DNA of 21,730 nt from Clostridia bacterium (lineage in GTDB: Bacteria; Bacillota; Clostridia; TANB77; CAG-508): contig CAAECB010000060.1 in NCBI GenBank assembly GCA_900754285.1, positions 1 to 21,730 of the forward strand, in the 5' to 3' direction. This document shows, piece by piece, positions 15,065-21,730 of this stretch. The position numbers and the translations under genes were made by a program. The notes under the pieces were generated by a model that saw only the letters and a list, made by a program, of their open reading frames with translations, had not been told where the DNA came from and did no database searches. How positions within the stretch are numbered: the first letter of the stretch is position 1; every line of letters begins with the position of its first letter.

Positions 15065-15526
15065 ATGGAGAAAAAAAGAGGATTTGAAATTGCAAAAGGT
15101 TTTGAAGATAAAGGAATCAATTTACCAGAAAGAAAAACAAAATATTCTGCAGGATATGATGTAGAGGCTGCAGAAGATGTAGTAGTACCAAGTTTTAAAA
15201 AAGGTATGGCACCAACTTTAATAAAAACAGGAATAAAAGCATATATGCAAGATGACGAGGTGTTATTATTATATAATAGAAGTTCTAATCCAAGAAAGAA
15301 AGGATTAATATTAGCTAATAGTGTAGGTGTAATAGATAAGGATTATTATGGAAATCAAGATAATGATGGGCATATAATGTTTGCTTTTTATAATATAAAA
15401 GATGAAGATGTTATTATTAAAAAGGGAGAATGTATAGGACAAGCTATTTTTCAAAAATATTTTTTAGCAGATAATGATGCAGCAGAAGGAACTAGAGAAG
15501 GTGGATTTGGGTCAACAAGTAAGTAG
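15065..15526 (+). CDS. dut: dUTP diphosphatase
   Basis: 153 residues, trimeric dUTPase type. Motif 1 is SAGYDVEAAE (28-37), motif 2 NRSSNPRKKG (71-80), motif 3 NSVGVIDKDYYGN (85-97), motif 4 near GECIGQAIFQ (121-130) and motif 5 GGFGSTS (146-152). It hydrolyses dUTP to dUMP and pyrophosphate, keeping uracil out of DNA and feeding dTMP synthesis. The start ATG 15065 follows GAAAGG. It appears to be a single-gene unit. No clear promoter is visible: TTGACA at 14997 has no -10 at proper spacing. Confidence 0.94.
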   Translation: MEKKRGFEIAKGFEDKGINLPERKTKYSAGYDVEAAEDVVVPSFKKGMAPTLIKTGIKAYMQDDEVLLLYNRSSNPRKKGLILANSVGVIDKDYYGNQDNDGHIMFAFYNIKDEDVIIKKGECIGQAIFQKYFLADNDAAEGTREGGFGSTSK

Positions 15527-15587
15527 AAAAAGCATAATAAATTTACATAATAAATACAAAACTTAACAAAAAATGTTCACAAATGCT

Positions 15588-15616
15588 TTGACTTTTTCCA
15601 AAATTTGTAGTATAAT
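15588..15616 (+). promoter_or_regulatory. Promoter of the CarD-family gene
   Basis: TTGACT (15588-15593), 17-bp spacer, TATAAT (15611-15616): close to the sigma-A consensus. Confidence 0.8.
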
Positions 15617-15636
15617 TAATATGGTTAAAAAATCCA

Positions 15637-15677
15637 ATAAAGTTATATCATATAGACATAACTTTATAATATTTTTT
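15637..15677 (+). promoter_or_regulatory. Terminator-like hairpin in the carD leader
   Basis: ATAAAGTTAT (15637-15646) and ATAACTTTAT (15658-15667) are perfect complements with an 11-nt loop, followed by AATATTTTTTT. It lies between the promoter and the ribosome-binding site, so it could attenuate transcription. The stem is AT-rich and may be weak. Confidence 0.45.
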
Positions 15678-15707
15678 TGCTGAAAAATTCTGAAAGGAGT
15701 GACTTAC

Positions 15708-16280
15708 ATGTTTAATGTAGGAGACAAAATAGTGTATCCAATGCATGGAGCAGGAACAATAGATTCAATAGAAGAAAAAGATATTTTAGGAGAAAAACAA
15801 TCGTATTACATATTAAAAATGCCAGGAGAAGTAAAGGTAATGGTACCAACAGCAAAGGCAGAAGCAGTTGGAGTAAGAAATATAATAGATAAGCAATCAG
15901 CAGAAAAAGTAATTGGAGTATTAGAGCAAGACGAAACTGTAATGGATAAAAATTGGAATAAACGTTACAGAGATAATATGGAAAAAATGAAAAGTGGAGA
16001 CATTTACGAAGTTGCAGATGTAGTAAGAAATTTAAGCTTTAAACAAAAAGAAAAAGGTCTTTCTACAGGTGAGAAAAAAATGTTAAATAATGCAAAACAA
16101 ATTTTAGTAAGTGAACTAGTTTTAGCAGAACATGCAACAGAAGATGAAGTAGAACAATTAATAGAAAATAAAATAAATACATCATTTATGACTTTTAGAG
16201 CAGAAGATGTAAATCATGAACAAAATATAGTAAATAAATTTATACCATTTAATAGTGATACAACATCTGTAAATCAATAG
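15708..16280 (+). CDS. carD: CarD/CdnL-family RNA polymerase-binding regulator
   Basis: 190 residues. The N-terminal Tudor-like domain (1 to about 60, FNVGDKIVYPMHGAGTIDSI and YYILKMPGEVKVMVP) is the RNA-polymerase-interacting domain shared with TRCF. The C-terminal part (about 70-165) is helical, with LSTGEKKMLNNAKQILVSEL typical of CarD. These proteins bind the polymerase beta subunit and stabilise open complexes, especially at rRNA promoters. ATG 15708 is preferred over the in-frame GTG 15699 because GAAAGGAG lies directly before it. The last ~25 residues look disordered. Confidence 0.92.
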   Translation: MFNVGDKIVYPMHGAGTIDSIEEKDILGEKQSYYILKMPGEVKVMVPTAKAEAVGVRNIIDKQSAEKVIGVLEQDETVMDKNWNKRYRDNMEKMKSGDIYEVADVVRNLSFKQKEKGLSTGEKKMLNNAKQILVSELVLAEHATEDEVEQLIENKINTSFMTFRAEDVNHEQNIVNKFIPFNSDTTSVNQ

Positions 16281-16303
16281 TACAAAGTAAATAAGTAACA
16301 AGG

Positions 16304-16333
16304 CAACTAGTTTTATGTAGCTAGTTGTTTTTT
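16304..16333 (+). terminator. Terminator after carD
   Basis: CAACTAG (16304-16310) and CTAGTTG (16321-16327) with a 10-nt loop and a following T-run. Confidence 0.7.
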
Positions 16334-16360
16334 ATATTTAACATGAAAGGATTTAAAAAA

Positions 16361-17179
16361 ATGGAAAATGATGAGATTATAAAATTAAAAGAAATGGCAA
16401 AAAAAATAAGAAGAGGAATTATAGAAGAAGTGTATAGTAATCAATCTGGACATCCAGGAGGTTCACTATCAATAGCAGATATTTTAACAGTGTTATATTT
16501 TAAAGAGATGAATATAAAACCAGAAAATCCTCAATGGGAGGAAAGAGATAGACTTGTACTATCTAAAGGACATTGTGCACCAGCATTATATGCAGCACTT
16601 GCCAATAGAGGATATTTTAGTGTGGATGAATTACAAACATTTCGTAATATACATGGAAGATTACAAGGACATCCTGATAGAAAAAATATTCCAGGTGTGG
16701 ATATGTCAACAGGTTCTTTAGGTCAAGGACTTTCTAGTGCTAATGGAATGGCAATAGCAGGTAAAATGGATAATAAAGATTATAGAGTGTATTGCATTTT
16801 AGGAGATGGGGAAATAGAGGAAGGTCAAATATGGGAAGCAGCAATGACTTCTAGTAAAAATAAATTGGATAATTTATGTGTAATTGTTGATAATAATAAT
16901 TTACAAATAGATGGAACAATTGAAGAAGTTATGAATCCATATCCAATAGATGAAAAATTTAAGAGTTTTGGTTTTGAAATTATAAAAATAAATGGCCATA
17001 ACATAGAAGAAATAATTAATGCTTTTGATGTGGCCAAAAATGTTAAAGGAAAACCAGTATGTATTATAGCTAAAACTATAAAGGGCAAAGGTGTTTCTTT
17101 TATGGAAAATCAAGCTGGTTGGCATGGAAAGGCTCCAGATAAAGAACAATATTTACAAGCTTTGGCTGAATTAAATTAA
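16361..17179 (+). CDS. Transketolase, N-terminal subunit
   Basis: 272 residues, the thiamine-diphosphate-binding half of transketolase. SGHPGGSLSIAD (H31), LSKGHCAPALYAAL (H71), LQGHPD, STGSLGQGLS and the cofactor motif GDGEIEEGQIWEA...NN (148 to about 180) are all present. In split transketolases this half works with a separately encoded C-terminal (pyrimidine-binding) half, usually the next gene, in the non-oxidative pentose phosphate pathway. Here the next gene is rplU, 182 bases away, and no C-terminal half is in the window. ATG 16361 follows GAAAGGA; earlier in-frame starts overlap the carD terminator. Confidence 0.92.
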   Translation: MENDEIIKLKEMAKKIRRGIIEEVYSNQSGHPGGSLSIADILTVLYFKEMNIKPENPQWEERDRLVLSKGHCAPALYAALANRGYFSVDELQTFRNIHGRLQGHPDRKNIPGVDMSTGSLGQGLSSANGMAIAGKMDNKDYRVYCILGDGEIEEGQIWEAAMTSSKNKLDNLCVIVDNNNLQIDGTIEEVMNPYPIDEKFKSFGFEIIKINGHNIEEIINAFDVAKNVKGKPVCIIAKTIKGKGVSFMENQAGWHGKAPDKEQYLQALAELN

Positions 17180-17230
17180 TGGTGTTTGGATATAAAATTG
17201 AAAATAATTCAAATAGTTGTCCTTGAAATG

Positions 17231-17259
17231 TTGACAATTTAGGAAAAACATGGTAGAAT
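17231..17259 (+). promoter_or_regulatory. Promoter of rplU-rpmA
   Basis: TTGACA (17231-17236), 17-bp spacer, TAGAAT (17254-17259) with TGG before the -10. Confidence 0.8.
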
Positions 17260-17261
17260 AA

Positions 17262-17339
17262 GTATCTGTAATCCGCTTAGTCAAGGTAAATAAATATGAT
17301 GAAATAAGCATTACCTTTTTTAAGGATTAGCGAGTATAC
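17262..17339 (+). promoter_or_regulatory. Ribosomal protein L21 leader
   Basis: A structured leader between promoter and rplU: GTAT..ATAC closing pairs, AATCC (17270-17274) with GGATT (17324-17328), and AAGGTAA (17283-17289) with TTACCTT (17311-17317). The conserved CTGTAATCCGCTTAG and AAGGATTAGCGAG segments match my recollection of the L21 leader of Bacillota, thought to mediate autoregulation by L21. It is assigned by memory of the motif. Confidence 0.75.
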
Positions 17340-17361
17340 AAATAAGGGAGGTGCATTTAAA

Positions 17362-17757
17362 ATGTACGCAATCATTGAAAGCTGTGGAAAACAATACAAA
17401 GTAGCAGAAGGAGATGTTGTATTTTTTGAAAAATTAGATGCAGAGGAAGGTAAAAAAGTAACTTTTGATAAAGTTATCATAGTATCTGAAGATGGAAAAG
17501 TACAAGTAGGAGCTCCATATGTTAAAGGTGTAAAAGTAGAAGGTAAAGTAGTTTCTCATGGTAAAGGTAAAAAAATCATTGTTTTCAAAATGAAAGCTAA
17601 AAAGAATTATAGAAGAAAACAAGGACATAGACAACCATATACAAAAGTAGAAATTACAACAATAAAAACAGCAACAAAAAAAGCAGAAGCTGCAAAAAGT
17701 GAAGAAACAAAAACAACAAAAACAGCAGCTAAAACAACTAAAAAAGTAGAAGCTTAG
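17362..17757 (+). CDS. rplU: 50S ribosomal protein L21
   Basis: 131 residues. The first ~102 are canonical L21 (MYAIIESCGKQYKVAEGD at the start, FKMKAKKNYRRKQGHRQPYT for 23S rRNA contact). A ~28-residue Lys/Thr/Ala-rich tail extends beyond the usual 102-105 residues and is probably disordered. The ribosome-binding site is AGGGAGGTG. It is expressed with rpmA, 44 bases downstream. The protease gene prp (ysxB), normally between rplU and rpmA in Bacillota, is absent. Confidence 0.97.
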   Translation: MYAIIESCGKQYKVAEGDVVFFEKLDAEEGKKVTFDKVIIVSEDGKVQVGAPYVKGVKVEGKVVSHGKGKKIIVFKMKAKKNYRRKQGHRQPYTKVEITTIKTATKKAEAAKSEETKTTKTAAKTTKKVEA

Positions 17758-17801
17758 TTTAAGAGATTATAAAAAACAAGAACCGAAGGGAGTGAGAAAT
17801 C

Positions 17802-18068
17802 ATGGCTCATAAAAAAGGTCAAGGTAGCAGCCATAACGGACGTGAGAGTGAATCAAAGCGTTTGGGAGTAAAAAGAGCAGATGGACAATTTGTACTAGCA
17901 GGAAATATCCTTATTAGACAAAGAGGAACAAATGTACATCCAGGAACAAATGTTGGAAAAGGTAGTGATGATACATTATATGCTCTAGTAGATGGTGTAG
18001 TAAAATTTGAAAGAAAAGGTAGAGATAAAAAACAAGTAAGTGTTTATCCAGTAGAAGCCAAAAAATAA
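17802..18068 (+). CDS. rpmA: 50S ribosomal protein L27, without N-terminal extension
   Basis: 88 residues starting directly with MAHKKGQGSSHNGRES. In many Bacillota L27 begins with about nine additional residues that end before AHKK and are removed by Prp. Here an in-frame TGA lies three codons before the ATG, so no extension is possible, and GAAGGGAG gives a well-placed site for this ATG. L27 reaches the peptidyl-transferase centre with its N-terminus. The rest (FVLAGNILIRQRGT, GTNVGKGSDDTLYAL) is canonical. Confidence 0.97.
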   Translation: MAHKKGQGSSHNGRESESKRLGVKRADGQFVLAGNILIRQRGTNVHPGTNVGKGSDDTLYALVDGVVKFERKGRDKKQVSVYPVEAKK

Positions 18069-18090
18069 ATTTTAAATATACTAAAAAAGG

Positions 18091-18126
18091 TAAGAAATCA
18101 GATTAGATGGTTTCTTATTTTTTTTT
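18091..18126 (+). terminator. Terminator of rplU-rpmA
   Basis: TAAGAAATC (18091-18099) pairs with GGTTTCTTA (18109-18117), with one G-U pair, followed by nine T. Confidence 0.8.
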
Positions 18127-18146
18127 GAAAAAATTTGAAAAAACCA

Positions 18147-18175
18147 TTTACAAAAAAATAAAAATTGTATACAAT
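18147..18175 (+). promoter_or_regulatory. Promoter of the glycosyltransferase gene, overlapped by a 12-bp palindrome
   Basis: TTTACA (18147-18152), 17-bp spacer, TACAAT (18170-18175). ATTGTATACAAT (18164-18175) is a perfect palindrome covering the -10 box, as an operator for a dimeric repressor would. GntR-family sites often have a GTnnAC core of this type, but no regulator gene is linked. Confidence 0.5.
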
Positions 18176-18238
18176 ATACAAAGCGAAAAAAATGTCAAAA
18201 AACAAAAGAAGATGTAAAAAGAAAGGAAGTATATATCA

Positions 18239-19531
18239 ATGAAAATATTGATGTTAACATGGGAATATCCACCAAGAGTTGTAGGAGGAATATCAAGAGT
18301 TGTATATGATTTATCAAGAACACTTTTAAAAGATGGTCATGATGTAACAGTAGTTACATATAAAGATGGAGATGCACCATATTTTGAAGATGATAAAGGA
18401 GTAAAAGTATATAGAGTTGATAATTATATGATTAATCCTAATAACTTTATAGATTGGATTTTACAACTAAATTTTGCGATGGTTGCAAAAGTAAATGAAA
18501 TTATTGCAAAAGAAGGAAATTTTGATGTAATACATGCTCATGATTGGCTAGTAGCAAATGCAGCAAAAACTATAAAGGCATCATATAATATTCCAATAGT
18601 TTCTACAATACATGCAACAGAAGCAGGAAGAAATAGTGGAATACATGATGAAACACAAAGATATATAAATGATACAGAATGGATGCTAACATATGAATCA
18701 TCAGAAGTTATTGTTAATAGTAACTATATGAAAGGTGAATTGCAACGCTTATTTGGATTACCATATGAAAAAATAAATGTAATACCAAATGGTGTAAATA
18801 TGAACTTATTTAATGGAATAGAAAGAGATTATAACTTTAGAAGAAAATTTGCTATGGATAATGAAAAAATAATATTATTTATGGGAAGATTAGTTTATGA
18901 AAAAGGTATACAACATTTAATAGCAGCAATGCCTAAAATTTTAAATGGATATCATGATGCTAAACTTGTTATTTGTGGCAAAGGTGGAATGATTGATGAA
19001 TTAAAAGAACAAGTAAATAATATGGGAATATCAGAAAAAGTATATTTTGCAGGATATATGAGTGGAAAAAATGTACAAAAAATGTACAAAGCGGCTGATA
19101 TAGCAGTATTTCCAAGTACATATGAACCATTTGGAATAGTTGCTTTAGAGGCAATGCTGTCAGAAAATCCAATAGTTGTTTCAGATATTGGGGGATTAAA
19201 TGAAATTGTTGATCATAGAGTTAATGGTATGAAAGCATATTGTGGAAATCCTAATTCTATTGCTGATTCTATTTTGGAATTGCTATATGATCATAAATTA
19301 TGTGCTGATATTACTAAAAAAGCTAAAAATAAAGTAAGAAATGAGTATAATTGGAATAAGATTGCACAAGATACACATTTTGCATATCAAAAAGCAATTT
19401 GTCAATCTATGGCTGAAAAACAAAAAAGAGAAATTGAACAAGAAAGAGCTAGAAAAACGCAGAAAGCTGATAATTCAGAAAAACAAATTACAAATCTTCT
19501 TAACTTTAGAAAACGTCAAGCATATGCTTAA
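18239..19531 (+). CDS. GT4-family glycosyltransferase, glycogen-synthase-like
   Basis: 430 residues with two Rossmann-like lobes (GT-B). The N-terminal lobe opens MKILMLTWEYPPRVVGGISR with the nucleotide-sugar loop GGISR (16-20) and has VIHAHDWLVANAA (98-109). The C-terminal lobe has FMGRLVYEKG (214-223) and the retaining-GT4 E-x7-E motif in YEPFGIVALEAM (E296, E304). The WEYPP.. start and HDW motif resemble archaeal-type glycogen/starch synthases, so alpha-glucan synthesis is the best guess. Other GT4 acceptors cannot be excluded. Residues after about 395 form a charged helical tail (KQKREIEQERARK) beyond the fold. The gene is monocistronic, with its own promoter and terminator. The ribosome-binding site is GAAAGGAAG. 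Confidence 0.85.
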   Translation: MKILMLTWEYPPRVVGGISRVVYDLSRTLLKDGHDVTVVTYKDGDAPYFEDDKGVKVYRVDNYMINPNNFIDWILQLNFAMVAKVNEIIAKEGNFDVIHAHDWLVANAAKTIKASYNIPIVSTIHATEAGRNSGIHDETQRYINDTEWMLTYESSEVIVNSNYMKGELQRLFGLPYEKINVIPNGVNMNLFNGIERDYNFRRKFAMDNEKIILFMGRLVYEKGIQHLIAAMPKILNGYHDAKLVICGKGGMIDELKEQVNNMGISEKVYFAGYMSGKNVQKMYKAADIAVFPSTYEPFGIVALEAMLSENPIVVSDIGGLNEIVDHRVNGMKAYCGNPNSIADSILELLYDHKLCADITKKAKNKVRNEYNWNKIAQDTHFAYQKAICQSMAEKQKREIEQERARKTQKADNSEKQITNLLNFRKRQAYA

Positions 19532-19540
19532 ATATATGGT

Positions 19541-19573
19541 TAATTGGGAAAAATCCTAATTAGCCTCTTTTTT
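19541..19573 (+). terminator. Terminator of the glycosyltransferase gene
   Basis: TAATTGGGA (19541-19549) pairs with TCCTAATTA (19554-19562), with one G-U pair and an AAAA loop; a T-run at 19568-19573 follows and runs into the repeat element. Confidence 0.7.
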
Positions 19574-19668
19574 ATATTCTAGGAAAGTTTTACGAACTTC
19601 TTATAATATAGAAATAACAATGATAAATATAGAATTTGAAAAAATTTAAAAAATTTTTCTAAATTCTA
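19573..19668 (+). repeat. Third copy of the hairpin-AAATAACAAT element
   Basis: Hairpin 19573-19610 (TATATTCTAGGAAAGTT against AACTTCTTATAATATA), AAATAACAATG at 19612-19622, then a second hairpin, 19630-19647 against 19651-19668 (18 bp, two mismatches, AAA loop). The order hairpin, AAATAACAAT, hairpin is the same as at 14767-14841, and both copies begin at a terminator T-run. Confidence 0.65.
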
Positions 19669-19754
19669 CAAATTTAGCACAAAAATGGTGTATAATATAG
19701 CTGTATCAGAAAAAATTGAAATTAAATATGTAAAAAAGAAAGGATATAATAATT

Positions 19755-20657
19755 ATGGCAGAATTTAAATCAGGATTTGTTACAATAATAGGAAGAACAA
19801 ATGTGGGAAAATCAACACTTATAAATTTATTAGTAGGAGAAAAGGTAGCAGCAATTGCGAATAAAGTTCAAACAACAAGAACAGCAATAAAAGGAATAGT
19901 AAATAGAGAAAATTCACAAATTATTTTTACAGATACTCCAGGAATACATAAACCAAAACACAAATTAAATGAAACAATGATTGAAACATCTTTTACAAGT
20001 TTAAAAGATGCTGATGTAATATTGTTTTTAATAGAAGCAGATAGCAAAGAAATTGGAAGAGGAGATAGCAGAATTTTAGAAAAAATAAAAGAGGCAAATA
20101 AAAAAACAATCTTAATAATAAATAAAATAGATTTAGTAAAAAAAGAGGAGTTGTTAAAATTGATAGAACTATATAGTAAGGAATATCAATTTGAAGCAAT
20201 AATTCCAATATCAGCTTTACAAGAAAAATATAAAGATGTGATTTTAGATGAAATAGAAAAGAACCTAAAAGAAGGTCCAGCATATTATGATATAGAAGAA
20301 TATACAGATCAAACATTAAGACAATTGGCAGAAGAAACTATAAGAGAAAAAATTTTGAGATTTTTACAAGATGAGGTTCCACATGGTGTTTATGTGGAAG
20401 TGCAAAAAATGCAAGAACGTACAAATAAAAATGGAGAAGATATGTATGACATAGAAGCTAATATTTATTGTATACGTGAATCACATAAAGGAATTATAAT
20501 AGGAAAAAATGGTGAAATGTTAAAAAAAATTGGAAGAGCTGCTAGAATTGATATGGAGCAAAATTTTGGCATAAAAGTCAATTTAAAAACATGGGTTAAA
20601 GTGCGAGAAAACTGGATTGATAATCCAAGTATTGTTGATAAATTCAAATTGAAATAA
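19755..20657 (+). CDS. era: GTPase Era
   Basis: 300 residues. The GTPase domain has GRTNVGKST (13-21), TTRT (40-43), DTPG (60-63), NKID (123-126) and SALQ (153-156). The C-terminal KH domain has GIIIGKNGE (246-254). Era binds the 3' end of 16S rRNA and helps small-subunit assembly. G1 reads GRTNVGKS where GRPNVGKS is usual, a mild change. A TATAAT at 19691-19696 is a probable -10 but no good -35 is visible. It heads the era-yqzL-recO cluster common in Bacillota. The ribosome-binding site is GAAAGGAT. Confidence 0.97.
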   Translation: MAEFKSGFVTIIGRTNVGKSTLINLLVGEKVAAIANKVQTTRTAIKGIVNRENSQIIFTDTPGIHKPKHKLNETMIETSFTSLKDADVILFLIEADSKEIGRGDSRILEKIKEANKKTILIINKIDLVKKEELLKLIELYSKEYQFEAIIPISALQEKYKDVILDEIEKNLKEGPAYYDIEEYTDQTLRQLAEETIREKILRFLQDEVPHGVYVEVQKMQERTNKNGEDMYDIEANIYCIRESHKGIIIGKNGEMLKKIGRAARIDMEQNFGIKVNLKTWVKVRENWIDNPSIVDKFKLK

Positions 20658-20672
20658 AAGTACTTCTATAAG

Positions 20673-20697
20673 AACTTGGTTTCTTTTTTACTAAGTT
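20673..20697 (+). terminator. Possible terminator after era
   Basis: AACTTGGT (20673-20680) pairs with ACTAAGTT (20690-20697), with one G-U pair and a T-rich loop; only a short T-run follows, so it may be partial. Confidence 0.4.
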
Positions 20698-20811
20698 TGT
20701 GTTTTGAAATATGTAAAATGAAAAATAAGAAAAAGAAAGTATAAAAAGTACTAAAAAAGCAAAAGATAAAATTAAAGTAAAACTTTAATAAAATAAAAAG
20801 GAGATGAGAAC

Positions 20812-21006
20812 ATGATAAAAAAGATTGCATGGGATACATTTAAAAATACTGGAGATATAAATAGCTTTTTAGAGTTTAAACAAATTGAAAATTTGGAAAA
20901 AAATACTCAAAATAACAATTTGGGATTAATAGATGAAATAGGAAAAATACAAGAAATAACTAATATAAAATTGGAGAATAATGGAACATGGCAACAACAA
21001 AAATAA
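20812..21006 (+). CDS. yqzL: YqzL-like small protein
   Basis: 64 residues. The N-terminal AWDTFKNTGDINSFLEFKQI matches the short YqzL family (W-x-x-F-x-x-T-G-[ND]-[IV]-x-x-[YF]-L-x-[YF]-K), whose gene lies between era and recO in Bacillus and many Clostridia. The family function is unknown. This copy is longer than the ~47-residue Bacillus protein, with a polar tail. It overlaps the start of recO by 19 bases, implying coupled translation. The ribosome-binding site is AAAGGAGATG. Confidence 0.8.
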   Translation: MIKKIAWDTFKNTGDINSFLEFKQIENLEKNTQNNNLGLIDEIGKIQEITNIKLENNGTWQQQK

Positions 21007-21716
21007 ATGGAATAATATTATCAGAAAGTAATATGGGAGACTATGATAAGATGCTTACAATGCTAACACCAAACTTTGGTAAAATATCATGCAGTGCAAA
21101 AGGAGCTAGAAAGCCTAATAGTAGTCTCCTAGCTGGTACACAAATGTTCTGCTTTGGGGAATATTTGATGTATAAAGGGACAAGTACATATCATATAAAT
21201 TCGTGTGAGACAATAGAAATGTTCTATAAAATTAGGACAGATTTAGATAAATTAAAATATGCTATACATGTTGATAAAATAATATTGGATGTCACAGAAG
21301 AAAACGAAAATTGCTATAATATTTTACAATTACTTTTAAATACATTATATACAATAGCAGAAACTGACAAAGATTTGGATTTAACTATTTCAATTTTTAA
21401 GTTACGTTTGCTTTGCATTTTAGGTTTTCCACCTAGAATTATGTCATGTGTGAATTGTAAATCAAAAGATGATTTAGTTTATTTTAGTATAAAAGATAAT
21501 GGTTTTAAATGTGGAAACTGTGGTAGACAAGATAAATCAGCTATTCAAATGTCTAAAAGTACACAAAGTGCTATTAAATATGTGGCTACAGCTCCTGCTA
21601 AAAAATTGTTTTCTTTTTCTTTAAAAGATGAGGCTTTGCAAGAGTTTAAACTTATTGCTAAAATTTACTTTGATCAAAAACTTGAAAAGGAATATAAATT
21701 AGAAGAATTATTTTAA
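20988..21716 (+). CDS. recO: DNA repair protein RecO
   Basis: 242 residues. The N-terminal OB fold (about 1-80, starting TTKINGIILSESNMGDYDK and including FGKISCSAKGARKP) binds DNA. A helical C-terminal domain holds a zinc site, C154/C157 and C175/C178 (CVNC, CGNC). RecO anneals single strands and loads RecA with RecR in the RecF pathway. ATG 20988 follows TTGGAGAATA and lies inside yqzL. The stop at 21714-21716 is complete. Confidence 0.95.
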   Translation: MATTKINGIILSESNMGDYDKMLTMLTPNFGKISCSAKGARKPNSSLLAGTQMFCFGEYLMYKGTSTYHINSCETIEMFYKIRTDLDKLKYAIHVDKIILDVTEENENCYNILQLLLNTLYTIAETDKDLDLTISIFKLRLLCILGFPPRIMSCVNCKSKDDLVYFSIKDNGFKCGNCGRQDKSAIQMSKSTQSAIKYVATAPAKKLFSFSLKDEALQEFKLIAKIYFDQKLEKEYKLEELF

Positions 21717-21730
21717 TGTTTTTGGGGACA
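21711..21730 (-). repeat. Partial copy of the GTCCGTCCCC hairpin repeat, cut by the window edge
   Basis: ATGTTTTTGGGGAC, directly at the recO stop, is the reverse complement of GTCCCCAAAAACAT in the second unit of the repeat at 10544-10586. One base (A at the end, where G is expected) differs. Confidence 0.5.

Overview
The window is very AT-rich, has strong GGAGG-type ribosome-binding sites, and carries a cotJ spore-coat operon, sigH, a T-box in front of thrS, an L21 leader and the Bacillota order era-yqzL-recO. This points to a spore-forming, low-GC member of the Clostridia, probably an uncultured gut lineage. The genus cannot be fixed from the sequence.

Layout. (1) 1-1000: the 3' end of a secreted FGE/C-type-lectin-fold protein whose last ~140 bases look like the variable region of a diversity-generating retroelement (DGR), with a hairpin behind it. 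A deleted remnant of an FtsX-family permease gene follows. (2) 1000-6414: an ABC exporter plus two-component system. The ATPase gene has one extra base in its Walker A codons. A 129-nt inverted-repeat element with two look-alike internal loops lies between the response regulator and the histidine kinase genes. (3) 6532-7750, minus strand: cotJA-cotJB-cotJC, with cysteine-rich coat proteins. (4) 7975-10343: a membrane-anchored GH18 hydrolase and sigH. (5) 10392-12902: tRNA-Thr(GGU), divergent from a T-box-controlled thrS, with a tandem 43-nt covarying hairpin repeat between them. (6) 12934-17179: ychF, a small Asn/Thr-rich LPKTG wall protein, dut, a CarD-family regulator, and an N-terminal transketolase half with no partner beside it. 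(7) 17231-18068: L21 leader, rplU and rpmA. The prp protease gene usually found between them is missing, and L27 lacks the N-terminal extension that Prp removes. (8) 18239-21716: a GT4 glycosyltransferase behind a palindrome-covered promoter, then era, yqzL and recO.

Most of the window is conserved housekeeping. The accessory signal is at the left (DGR target, decayed transporter, structured element) and between genes, where at least two families of hairpin repeats recur. The best candidates for something undescribed are the duplicated-loop hairpin at 5039-5167, the DGR-like target at the left edge, and the hairpin plus AAATAACAAT repeat family (14767-14959 and 19573-19668).
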